From: Xanthobacteraceae bacterium
GTDB taxonomy: Bacteria > Pseudomonadota > Alphaproteobacteria > Rhizobiales > Xanthobacteraceae
NCBI GenBank assembly: GCA_030043285.1
Contig: JASHXZ010000069.1
Coordinates: 1-8,428 of the forward strand
Direction of reading: 5' to 3'
Length of the DNA: 8,428 nt
The position numbers and the translations under genes were made by a program. Positions 1-5,947 of the stretch are shown one piece after another; positions within the stretch are counted from its first letter, which is position 1, and every line of letters starts with the position of its first letter. The notes below the pieces were generated by a model. That model was not told the DNA's origin and did no database searches. It was given only the letters and a program-made list of their open reading frames with translations.

Positions 1-1084
1 CCCTCCGCGAGAACGCGGCCGCTATCAGGGCTATCTTGCCGGCGTGTCGGTCAGCTCCAGCACGTTCGGCCCGGTCGCCGGCGGTTACTTGACCGAGGCG
101 TTCGGCTGGCAGTCGATCTTTTATGTCAACGTGCCGCTCGGACTCATTGCCGCGGCGCTGGTGCTGCGGCTTGCCTCGCGCCCGGCCGATCACCGCCGCA
201 CCACGTTCGACATTCCCGGCCTGGTGCTGTTCATCATGTTCGTCAGCCCGGTGATCCTTTCCTTCGAGCAATTGCAGCGCATGCGAACCAGCACGCTGCC
301 GCTGGCGCTCGGCCTGTTGGCGTTCGGCCTCGTGGCGCTCGCCGCGCTGATCTGGCAGGAGCGGCACTCGACCGCTCCGCTCATTCCGCCGCGGCTGTTT
401 CGCGAGCCGTCGATCTGGCGCAGCGACGCCATGGCGGCCTGCCACGGCGCCGCCCTGGTTTCGTTGATCACATTTTTACCGATCTATCTGCGCGCGGTGC
501 GCGGCGCCTCGCCGGCCGAGACCGGACTGATGCTGCTGCCGCTGACGTTCGGCATCGGACTTGGCTCGCTGGTCACCGGCCAGCTGGTGACGCGCACCGG
601 CTGGACCGCGGTGTTCCCATCCTACGGCCTTATTGCGGCGACCGCCGGCCTGTTGATCATGGCGTTTTGGATCCCGCACGTCGGCACTTTGCTGCTGCCG
701 TGGATCTGGTGCGTCATCGCCATCTGCATGGGCACCGTGATGGGCGTGGTGCAGCTCACGGTGCAGGCGGTCGCCGGGCCGCGCCGCCTGGGCACCGGCG
801 CCGCCATGGTGCAATTCTCGCGCTCGGTCGGCGCCGCGTTCGGCACCGCGCTGGTCGCTGCGATCCTGTTTGCCCTCCTCGCCGCCACCGATCGCCAGAC
901 TGCAAGCCTGTTCGGCACCATCATCGAACTCGGTCCCGACGCCATCGCGAATCTGGCGCCGGCGCGTCAGGCTGTGGTGCAAGCCGAAATCGCCGACGCG
1001 TTCCGCACCGCCTTCATCACCATCGCCAGCTTTACCGCGGCCGGCGCCGCATTGGCGTGGTCAGTGCCGCTGCGGCGGATCTAA
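1..1084 (+). CDS. DHA2-family MFS multidrug efflux transporter, C-terminal part (5' end outside window)
   Basis: This is an inner-membrane, proton-driven drug/toxin exporter of the EmrB/QacA (DHA2, normally 14-helix) type. The reading frame is already open at base 2 and begins with PPRERGRYQGYLAG, the cytoplasmic loop before helix 5 in this family, so the true start lies upstream and the GTG at 44 is not it. Antiporter motif C is visible as GPVAGG followed by W and the YVNVPLG turn into helix 6. About ten hydrophobic segments follow (GLIAAALVLRL, LVLFIMFVSPVIL, LPLALGLLAFGLVALAALI, and so on), matching helices 5-14. About 360 residues are present, ending in TAA at 1082-1084. It converges on the XRE gene. 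The substrate cannot be told from sequence, and no EmrA-type adaptor is visible here. The family call is secure; the specificity is unknown. Confidence 0.93.
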   Translation, partial: PPRERGRYQGYLAGVSVSSSTFGPVAGGYLTEAFGWQSIFYVNVPLGLIAAALVLRLASRPADHRRTTFDIPGLVLFIMFVSPVILSFEQLQRMRTSTLPLALGLLAFGLVALAALIWQERHSTAPLIPPRLFREPSIWRSDAMAACHGAALVSLITFLPIYLRAVRGASPAETGLMLLPLTFGIGLGSLVTGQLVTRTGWTAVFPSYGLIAATAGLLIMAFWIPHVGTLLLPWIWCVIAICMGTVMGVVQLTVQAVAGPRRLGTGAAMVQFSRSVGAAFGTALVAAILFALLAATDRQTASLFGTIIELGPDAIANLAPARQAVVQAEIADAFRTAFITIASFTAAGAALAWSVPLRRI

Positions 1085-1222
1085 TCGTTCCCCGGATGCG
1101 CTGCCGCGCCATAAGCGCGTCTGCCCGCGTCTGCGATGCACTCTGGCGGCGCACCGCTGATCCGAGATCTCGACGAACATGGAGCTGTAACGATCCCGGG
1201 TCTGCGCCCGGCAAACGGCCAT

Positions 1223-1603
1223 TCAACGCGCCATCGCCTCGACCAGAATGACGATGCAACGGCGCCGCCTCGCGTCGTGGATGCGCATGAACGCTTCCGT
1301 CAAGGCCAGTCCGTCGGCGCTGGCGAGGAAATCCGATATGTACGCTGGCAGCGGCGCCTGCTTTTTCCCAGGCATGGGGCGCTCTTCGAAAAAGAAGTTG
1401 ATCGGCACGCCGAGAATTTCGGCGAGCCGCCGTAATCGGCCGGCGCCGATTCGGTTAAAGCCTTTCTCGTATTTCTGCACCTGCTGAAACGAAACGCCCA
1501 GCTCTTGGGCGAGCTGTTGTTGAGACATTTCGAGCAGCAATCGCCGCATTCGCACGCGGACGCCGACTTGCCGGTCGACGGCGTCGGGAGTTTTCTTCGC
1601 CAT
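1223..1603 (-). CDS. XRE-family helix-turn-helix transcriptional regulator
   Basis: This is a 126-residue cytoplasmic DNA-binding protein. Residues ~12-68 form a Cro/CI-type five-helix HTH: VRMRRLLLEMSQQQLAQELG (helices 1-2), then VSFQQVQKYEKGFNRI (recognition helix 3 with the hallmark Q-KYE-G) and GRLRRLAEILGVPINFFFE (helices 4-5). A C-terminal tail of about 55 residues ends in ALTEAFMRIHDARRRR and a hydrophobic VILVEA helix. This resembles the small XRE regulators common in Rhizobiales, where the tail probably mediates dimerisation. The ATG at 1601-1603 gives the family's usual length; the region upstream of it has no strong Shine-Dalgarno. It lies head-on to the MFS gene and divergent from the decayed LysR gene. 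An inverted repeat at 1681-1712 upstream is a possible operator. The target genes are unknown; the family is near-certain. Confidence 0.92.
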   Translation of the reverse strand: MAKKTPDAVDRQVGVRVRMRRLLLEMSQQQLAQELGVSFQQVQKYEKGFNRIGAGRLRRLAEILGVPINFFFEERPMPGKKQAPLPAYISDFLASADGLALTEAFMRIHDARRRRCIVILVEAMAR

Positions 1604-1610
1604 GGTCAGT

Positions 1611-1670
1611 CGTCATTGCAACGAAGCATTCCAGAGCCGGTTTTCACGACTCGTGGATTGCTTCGTCGCC
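1611..1670. repeat. REP-like palindromic intergenic element
   Basis: The two arms ACGAAGCATTCCAG (1621-1634) and GTGGATTGCTTCGT (1653-1666) are inverted copies matching at 12 of 14 positions across an 18-base spacer. The left arm is preceded by CGTCATTGCA. From memory, this resembles a very common alphaproteobacterial intergenic repeat of the form GTCATTGC...GAAGCAATCCAG / CTGGATTGCTTCGTC...GCAATGAC. It sits just upstream of the XRE start, so it may lie in the 5' leader of that transcript. Assignment to a named REP family is inference. Confidence 0.5.
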
Positions 1671-1680
1671 CCCCACTACA

Positions 1681-1712
1681 GAGGCTTTTCGAAAGAACGA
1701 TGTTGAAGCCTC
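1681..1712. promoter_or_regulatory. 7-bp inverted repeat, candidate operator
   Basis: A perfect inverted repeat GAGGCTT (1681-1687) / AAGCCTC (1706-1712) with an 18-base spacer lies in the intergenic stretch between the divergent XRE gene and the LysR remnant. The spacer contains the palindrome TTCGAA. The following ~100 bases (1713-1812) are conspicuously AT-rich for this window and presumably held the promoter(s), but I could not pick convincing -35/-10 boxes. Operator function is inferred from position and symmetry only. Confidence 0.3.
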
Positions 1713-1813
1713 ACAAGTTTTTGTTTGTAGAATTCACGCATCCTAATCTAAGATGGTACAAATGCGCTGTCATTATAAGTAGGCAATTAGTTCGTTCGAC
1801 AAAAATCCAACGA

Positions 1814-1996
1814 ATGAGCGCCACCGACGCCAGGCTGTTCCGTTATTTCGTGGCAGTCGCCGAGCGAGCAACGTTTCGCCCACGCCGCCTTGCGTCTCGG
1901 CATCACGCCGCCGACGCTCGCGCATTAGATCAAAAAACTTGAAAGCTGGCTCGGCGCGAATGCATCCGCGGGAAGCGGCGTGTCGTCGCACCGACT
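1814..1996 (+). pseudogene. LysR-family regulator, frameshifted N-terminal remnant
   Basis: Reading across frames recovers the first ~60 residues of a LysR-type activator, the winged-HTH domain. ATG 1814 begins MSATDARLFRYFVAVAERATF. One extra C in the TTTCGCC run near 1877 shifts the frame; the next frame (from 1878) reads AHAALRLGITPPTLAH, then a stop TAG at 1926-1928 where family members have Gln (one change from CAG), then IKKLESWLGA. A further shift near 1959 gives RGKRRVVAPT (to 1996). The order and spacing match the LysR pattern LRYFVAVAE...AA.RLGIT.PTLS.QIKKLE..LGA...R..R.V.LT. The ~230-residue remainder, including the effector-binding domain, is missing; the sequence runs straight into a Bug/TctC tail. 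With two shifts, one stop and a truncation, it is certainly non-functional. Confidence 0.85.
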
Positions 1997-1997
1997 A

Positions 1998-2069
1998 GAC
2001 GCCTTCGTTGCCGCCGATGCGAAGAATTGGGCCAAGGCGGTCAAATTCTCTGGCGCGAAGGTCGATTGA
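1998..2069 (+). pseudogene. Tripartite tricarboxylate transporter substrate-binding (Bug/TctC) protein, C-terminal remnant
   Basis: The last 23 codons before TGA 2067-2069 read DAFVAADAKNWAKAVK followed by FSGAKVD. This closely resembles the conserved C-terminal helix of Bug/TctC periplasmic solute receptors, where the protein typically ends ..F..FIA.E..KWAKVVK.SG.K.D. Such receptors are ~320 residues, so only ~7% survives, directly abutting the LysR remnant. Residues in this tail are family-like and codon use is normal. The identification rests on a short stretch and should be treated as probable. It implies that a deletion removed the body of lysR and most of the receptor gene. Confidence 0.55.
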
Positions 2070-2079
2070 TATCGACAGA

Positions 2080-2120
2080 CTGGACTGCTTGGTCGGCCCT
2101 TCGGACCTCCCGGCAATCAC
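2080..2120. repeat. REP-like half element
   Basis: CTGGACTGCTTGGTCGGCCC followed by TTCGGACCTCCCGGCAATCAC resembles, with several mismatches, the same repeat type as the right arm at 1653-1666 (GTGGATTGCTTCGTCGCC). GGTC (2091-2094) and GACC (2104-2107) can pair around a CCCTTCG-containing loop. It follows the Bug/TctC remnant immediately. Family membership is inferred from recalled consensus. Confidence 0.35.
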
Positions 2121-2151
2121 GCGACGCCATTGCGGCATGCGCGGCGTCGCG
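2120..2151. other. Perfect 9-bp stem hairpin
   Basis: CGCGACGCC (2120-2128) and GGCGTCGCG (2143-2151) form a perfect 9-bp stem with a 14-base loop. No T-tract follows on either strand, so it is not a canonical intrinsic terminator. It lies between the end of the Bug/TctC remnant and the start of the amidohydrolase remnant, so it may be a former intercistronic processing or REP-type structure. Confidence 0.4.
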
Positions 2152-2172
2152 GCACACTCCGGCGCTACGCCC

Positions 2173-2282
2173 GGAGGCAGCGATGATCGTCGATGCGCAG
2201 GGTTCCTCTCTGGAAAGCCGACACGCCGGAGCGGCCGTGGCTGCCGAACCGCGTGGCGCAGCTGCCGGAGCCATTCACCATT
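2173..2282 (+). pseudogene. Amidohydrolase (Amidohydro_2-like), frameshifted N-terminal remnant with intact RBS
   Basis: A strong Shine-Dalgarno GGAGG (2173-2177) sits 5 bases before ATG 2183, which encodes MIVDAQ. One surplus G in the GGG run at 2200-2202 then breaks the frame. The next frame (from 2202) reads VPLWKADTPERPWLPN and then RVAQLPEPFTI before similarity fades around 2282 and a TGA appears at 2325. Metal-dependent hydrolases of the Amidohydro_2 superfamily commonly begin (I/V)(I/V)DAQ-VH-LW...TP-RPW...PEPFT, so the pieces join without missing residues. The metal-ligand His of VHLW is Pro here (CAT/CAC to CCT). The other ~250 residues are gone. The identification is from recalled family pattern. 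Confidence 0.6.
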
Positions 2283-2378
2283 CGCGTCGGATTCGATCAG
2301 CGAACGAGTGAACATGCACAGCAATGACGGCACACTGAATCAGCCTAATCCCATCACAAAATTAAAACCAAAAAGCGG

Positions 2379-3029
2379 ATGGCCAAAATTCTTCTGACTC
2401 GCCACGGTCACGTCCAAGGCATCGAGCCTGAGCGTTTCCGCGGCCGCGAACCGCTCGAGCTGACTGAGCGAGGCCACGCCCAAGCGGCGGCGGTCGCGCG
2501 CCGCATCGCCGAAGGCTGGCGGGTACGCAAGATCTACACCAGCCCGATGAAGCGCTGCGTCGACACCGGCGCCGCCATCGCCAAGGCCGCCGGCGCCGCC
2601 GCCGAGATTTGCGACGATCTCAACGATATCGATTACGGCGCCTGGCAGTTCAAGACGCTGGCCTACGCCAGGAAAGACCATCCGGATTTGTTTGCCGCCT
2701 GGTTTGCTACTCCGCAGCTCGTTCGTTTTCCCGGCGGCGAGTCGCTGCAAGACGTCGCCGCGCGCGCCGCCAATGCGCTGCGTTTCGTGCTGACGCGCCA
2801 CGCCCGCGACACTATCGTGCTGGTCGGACACGACAGCGTCAATCGGGCGCTGCTCCTGCAATTGCTCGGCCTGCCGTTCTCGGCCTATCGCCGTCTCGAT
2901 CAGGCGCCGTGCTGTCTCAACGAGATAGACATTAACGGCGGCGACGTTTGCATCGTTCGCCTCAACGAGACCCATCACCTCGATCAGCTGACAACGAACG
3001 CGCCCGCTCGCCGCAAGAAGTCGACGTGA
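2379..3029 (+). CDS. Histidine phosphatase (phosphoglycerate mutase-like superfamily, branch 1)
   Basis: This is a 216-residue cytoplasmic phosphatase/mutase-fold protein. LLTRHGHV carries the RHG motif with the phospho-accepting His9. The second Arg lies in YTSPMKR (R59), and the second catalytic His is H151 in VLVGHDSVNR. At the general-acid position, normally Glu in L-E-(I/D)-(D/F)-G-W, this protein has LNDIDYGAW, so Asp83 probably takes the role. FPGGESLQDVAAR is the usual helix before the GHD strand. Start ATG 2379 is chosen because the fold begins at once (MAKILLTRHG); only a weak AAGCGG precedes it, after an AT-rich leader (2336-2375). The stop overlaps the molybdenum hydroxylase start by 4 bp, so the two are co-translated. 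The substrate is unknown; cobalamin-precursor (CobC-type), sugar-phosphate or nucleotide roles are all possible. Confidence 0.9.
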   Translation: MAKILLTRHGHVQGIEPERFRGREPLELTERGHAQAAAVARRIAEGWRVRKIYTSPMKRCVDTGAAIAKAAGAAAEICDDLNDIDYGAWQFKTLAYARKDHPDLFAAWFATPQLVRFPGGESLQDVAARAANALRFVLTRHARDTIVLVGHDSVNRALLLQLLGLPFSAYRRLDQAPCCLNEIDINGGDVCIVRLNETHHLDQLTTNAPARRKKST

Positions 3030-5416
3030 GCGCCATGTCTTCCGACACCAAATCTTCTGACGCCAAATCTCTCAGCGCCAAACCTTCCGACGCCAAGTCC
3101 TTCATCGGCCGTTCAGTCCCGAGGCTCGAAGACCCGCCGCTCGTCACCGGCCGCGGCCTGTTTGCCGGCGACGTTTCGTTTGCTCATCAGCTGCACACGC
3201 GCGTGGTGCGCTCGACCTGCCCGCACGGCCGCATCGTTGCGATCGACGCCGCCGCGGCGCGCACGGCGCGCGGCGTCGTTGCGGTATGGACCTCAGCCGA
3301 CGTCGCCGATATTCCGCCGATCGATTTCCGCCTCACCCGCGTCGAAGGTTTGGAACCGTATCGCCAGCCGATTCTCGCGGAAAAGCACGTGCGTTACGTC
3401 GGCGAACCGATCGCGGTGGTGTTTGCGACCGATCCTTATCTTGCCGAGGACGCCGCCGATCTGGTCGCAGCCGAATACGACGAATTGCCGGCGTTGCTCG
3501 CGGCCGATGCGCCGCCCGGCGAGTTCAGTCCCGGCCGCTCGACTGAAGTCGCTCTGGTGCAAAAGAGCTTTGGCGATGTCGAGGCTGCCTTCGCCAACGC
3601 GCAAAAAATCGTCGCGCTCGATCTCGCCATCGGCCGCCACTCCGGCGTGCCGCTGGAGACCCGCGGTGCCATCGCCCGCGAGCACCGCGGCATTCTTGAG
3701 CTGCACGGCGCCGCCAAGGTGCTGCATTGGAACCGGGACAGCCTCGCCCGCATGCTCGGCCGCGCCCCCTCCTCCATGCATCTGCACGAAGGCCATGTCG
3801 GCGGCGGCTTCGGCGTGCGCGGCGAACTGTATCCCGAGGACGTGCTGGTCTGCCTCGGCGCGCTCCGCCTCAAGCGGCCGGTGAAATGGATCGAGGACCG
3901 GCGCGAGCATCTCTTGGCGACCAATCATTCGCGTCAGCAGCTGTTTCGGGTGCGCGCGGCGGTCGATGCCGGCGGCCGCCTCTCCGCCATCGACGGCGAA
4001 TTTTTTCACGACCAGGGCGCCTATGTGCGCACCCACGCCGCCACCGTGCCCGATCTCGCCGCCGCCATGCTGCCCGGCCCCTATCGGCTCGACGCCTACC
4101 GCATGGTCGGCCGCATCCGGCTCACCAACAAGACGCCGTGCGGCACCTACCGCGCGCCCGGTCGCTACGAGAGCACGTTCGTGCGCGAGCGGCTGATGGA
4201 CGCGATCGCGGCAAAACTTTCGCTCGATCCGATCGAAATTCGCCGCCGCAATCTGATCGCCAAAACCGAAATGCCGTATGCCCGTACCATGGGCACGCTC
4301 GGCACCGAGCTGACTTACGATTCCGGCGATTATGCCGGGCTGCTCGACAAAGCGTTGGCGACAAGCGGCTGGCAAAAGCTGCAAGACGAACTGCGCCAGC
4401 GCCGCGCCCGCGGCGAGGCGGTCGGCGCCGGACTCGCCATGTTCGTGGAAAAGAGCGGGCTCGGGCCGTATGACGGCGTGCGCATCAGCGTCGATGAGAG
4501 CGGCGCGGTGGAGATTGTTTCGGGCTCGGCGTCGGTCGGCCAGGGTATGGAAACCGCGCTGGCACAAATCTGCGCCGACACGCTTGGCGTCGATTACGCC
4601 CGCGTGCGCGTGGTGCACGGCCAGACCGATCGTATTGCGTTCGGCCTCGGCGCCTTCGCCTCGCGCGTCACGGTGATGACCGGTGAAGCGACGCGCATTG
4701 CCGCGACCAAACTGCGCGCCAAGGCGCTCGCCGCCGCTGCTTCGCTGTTGCAGAGCAAGCCGGAAGCGCTCGACGTCAACGACGGCCAGGTCGTGAGTAG
4801 CGCCTTGCCGCAAGGGCCCTCGATCGCGCTCGGCGCCGTGGCGCGAGCGCTGGGGCCGGCGTCAAAAATTCTCGGCGACGCGTCGCCCGGCCTCACCGCC
4901 GAAGGCTGGGTCGAGCAAAGCCACATGGCGTATCCGTACGGCGTCCACGTCGCGGTGGTGCGCATCGATCGCGACACCGGCGGCGTCGCGATCGAGCGCT
5001 ACGTCGTCGCCTACGACATCGGCCGGGCCGTCAACCCGATGCTGGTCGAAGGCCAGATTGCCGGCGGCTTGGCACAAGGCCTTGGCGGCGCGTTGTTCGA
5101 GGAGTTTCTCTATGACGCGCGGGGCGAGCCGCTCTCCGTCAGCTTCGCCGATTATCTGATGCCGACCGCGCGCGAAGTCCCGCGCGTTGCAGTTTTGATC
5201 AGCGAAGACGCGCCGAGCCCGCTCAATCCGCTCGGGCTCAAGGGCGCCGGCGAAGGTGGCGCCAATCCGGTCGGCGCCGCCATCGCGGCGGCAATCGACG
5301 ACGCGCTCGGCCAGCCCGGCGCGGTCACGCAGCTGCCAGTGACGCCGCAGCGCCTGCGCGCGCTGCTCCGGCGGGACGTTTCAGCTCCAAACGACGGGCT
5401 CATCGATAAAATATAA
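3026..5416 (+). CDS. Xanthine dehydrogenase-family molybdopterin-binding (CoxL-like) large subunit
   Basis: This is the catalytic subunit of a molybdenum hydroxylase, which inserts water-derived oxygen into aldehydes or N-heterocycles. It has 796 residues from GTG 3026, usual for the family. Start: GTG 3026 overlaps the phosphatase stop (GTGA) with GAAG 5 bases upstream; ATG 3035 (793 aa) is the alternative. After a low-complexity leader of four 5-residue repeats, the a/b-hammerhead domain starts at IGRSVPRLEDPPLVTGRG, with YVGEPIAVV as a landmark. Molybdopterin-binding signatures follow: HVGGGFG (GGGFG 259-263), active-site loop TYRAPGR (374-380, equivalent to AYRGAGR of CoxL form II-like enzymes rather than the AYxCSFR of true CO dehydrogenase), GQG (505-507) and catalytic Glu743 in GLKGAGEGG. 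No twin-arginine signal is visible. The FAD (CoxM) and 2Fe-2S (CoxS) partners are not adjacent. The substrate cannot be assigned. Confidence 0.93.
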   Translation: MSAMSSDTKSSDAKSLSAKPSDAKSFIGRSVPRLEDPPLVTGRGLFAGDVSFAHQLHTRVVRSTCPHGRIVAIDAAAARTARGVVAVWTSADVADIPPIDFRLTRVEGLEPYRQPILAEKHVRYVGEPIAVVFATDPYLAEDAADLVAAEYDELPALLAADAPPGEFSPGRSTEVALVQKSFGDVEAAFANAQKIVALDLAIGRHSGVPLETRGAIAREHRGILELHGAAKVLHWNRDSLARMLGRAPSSMHLHEGHVGGGFGVRGELYPEDVLVCLGALRLKRPVKWIEDRREHLLATNHSRQQLFRVRAAVDAGGRLSAIDGEFFHDQGAYVRTHAATVPDLAAAMLPGPYRLDAYRMVGRIRLTNKTPCGTYRAPGRYESTFVRERLMDAIAAKLSLDPIEIRRRNLIAKTEMPYARTMGTLGTELTYDSGDYAGLLDKALATSGWQKLQDELRQRRARGEAVGAGLAMFVEKSGLGPYDGVRISVDESGAVEIVSGSASVGQGMETALAQICADTLGVDYARVRVVHGQTDRIAFGLGAFASRVTVMTGEATRIAATKLRAKALAAAASLLQSKPEALDVNDGQVVSSALPQGPSIALGAVARALGPASKILGDASPGLTAEGWVEQSHMAYPYGVHVAVVRIDRDTGGVAIERYVVAYDIGRAVNPMLVEGQIAGGLAQGLGGALFEEFLYDARGEPLSVSFADYLMPTAREVPRVAVLISEDAPSPLNPLGLKGAGEGGANPVGAAIAAAIDDALGQPGAVTQLPVTPQRLRALLRRDVSAPNDGLIDKI
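3041..3100 (+). repeat. Four 15-bp tandem repeat units in the N-terminal leader of the CoxL-like gene
   Basis: Consecutive 15-base units at 3041, 3056, 3071 and 3086 encode SDTKS, SDAKS, LSAKP and SDAKS. The third unit has diverged. The segment precedes the conserved hammerhead domain and is not part of the family fold, so it is probably a flexible linker made by slippage duplication. Confidence 0.8.
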
Positions 5417-5484
5417 AAATCATAACCTTGCAGGCGATGTCGTGCCGCCGCTAGGTTCGTTGTCGTGGTTAGGCGAGGTTTTCG

Positions 5485-5799
5485 GTGTATCGCGGTTTGC
5501 CGATAGTGGTGGCGCTGTTGCTGGCCGGTTGTGCCGGAACCGCGACCGACCGGCCGCAGGCTCAAGCTCCCGCCGCCGGCGCCCAGCAAACCGCCGCAGC
5601 GGCTCCGCAACCGGACGACGACACGATTTGCCGATCGAAGGGCTATGCGCCCGGCTCATCCCCCTATGCTCAGTGCCGCAAGCAGCTCGACGCCCAGCAC
5701 GCCCGAGAGCTCAAAGACGATCCGGATTCGTCTTCTTGGACGCCCAGCAGGGAGAACGTCGTCAGAGGCCTGCTCGGGCGGCAACCGGAAGGATTTTAA
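5485..5799 (+). CDS. Small putative lipoprotein
   Basis: This 104-residue protein has a classic lipoprotein signal: a short basic N-terminus (MYRGLP), hydrophobic core VVALLL and lipobox LAGC with Cys16 as the lipidation site. Maturation by signal peptidase II would anchor it in the envelope. A Pro/Ala/Gln-rich spacer (residues ~23-43) leads to a small globular part with two cysteines, DDDTICRSKGYAPGSSPYAQC (C49, C64), followed by a charged helix. Short alphaproteobacterial lipoproteins with C-x-(~14)-C and YxxCR look similar; I know no function for them. The start is GTG 5485, with GAGG at 5475-5478 as Shine-Dalgarno. It begins 68 bp after the CoxL-like stop, so co-transcription is possible but a functional link is not implied. 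The 148 bases that follow it hold no gene I can support. Confidence 0.82.
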   Translation: MYRGLPIVVALLLAGCAGTATDRPQAQAPAAGAQQTAAAAPQPDDDTICRSKGYAPGSSPYAQCRKQLDAQHARELKDDPDSSSWTPSRENVVRGLLGRQPEGF

Positions 5800-5935
5800 C
5801 GCACCGCCAGGCCGCCGGCTCGTTGCGCGCATACGCCTGTGCGCTGCAGCAGCGCCGCTGATCGACGCGCCAGGATTCGGGTGGTTTCGCGCTGCGGCGC
5901 TTCTTACATCGGCCTTAGCATGCGCAGCGATGCGC

Positions 5936-5941
5936 AGGAGG
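5936..5941 (+). promoter_or_regulatory. Consensus Shine-Dalgarno deciding the oxygenase start
   Basis: AGGAGG lies 6 bases upstream of ATG 5948. It fixes the start of the oxygenase although the frame stays open for 139 more codons upstream. Those upstream codons overlap the lipoprotein gene and the spacer, and have no family-like content. Another ATG at 5930 would place this site inside the coding sequence. Confidence 0.8.
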
Positions 5942-5947
5942 CCCGCG

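Noticed and set aside
1196..1211. CCGGG/CCCGG hairpin between the MFS and XRE genes as terminator
   Set aside because: It has only a 5-bp stem and no T-tract on either strand; this is expected by chance in GC-rich DNA.
2948..3025. Upstream TTG start for the CoxL-like protein
   Set aside because: It would add 26 residues overlapping the phosphatase tail, without family similarity. GTG 3026 with GAAG upstream and stop-start overlap is more plausible.
3293..4813. 506-codon open frame on the minus strand
   Set aside because: It lies wholly inside the CoxL-like gene, whose motifs are unmistakable on the + strand. GC-rich codon bias alone keeps this antisense frame open, and its translation is low-complexity Ala/Gly/Arg/His.
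5841..5855. GCGCTG/CAGCGC hairpin after the lipoprotein gene
   Set aside because: It has a short 6-bp stem with a 3-base loop and no T-run; terminator function is not supported.
5920..5937. Direct repeat ATGCGCAG twice before the oxygenase gene
   Set aside because: Two 8-base copies 10 bases apart are weak evidence in GC-rich sequence. The second overlaps the Shine-Dalgarno and needs no special explanation.
5531..5947. Longer N-terminus (139 codons) for the oxygenase
   Set aside because: The extension runs out of frame through the lipoprotein gene and is Arg/Pro-rich shadow sequence. AGGAGG before ATG 5948 and the family length settle the start.
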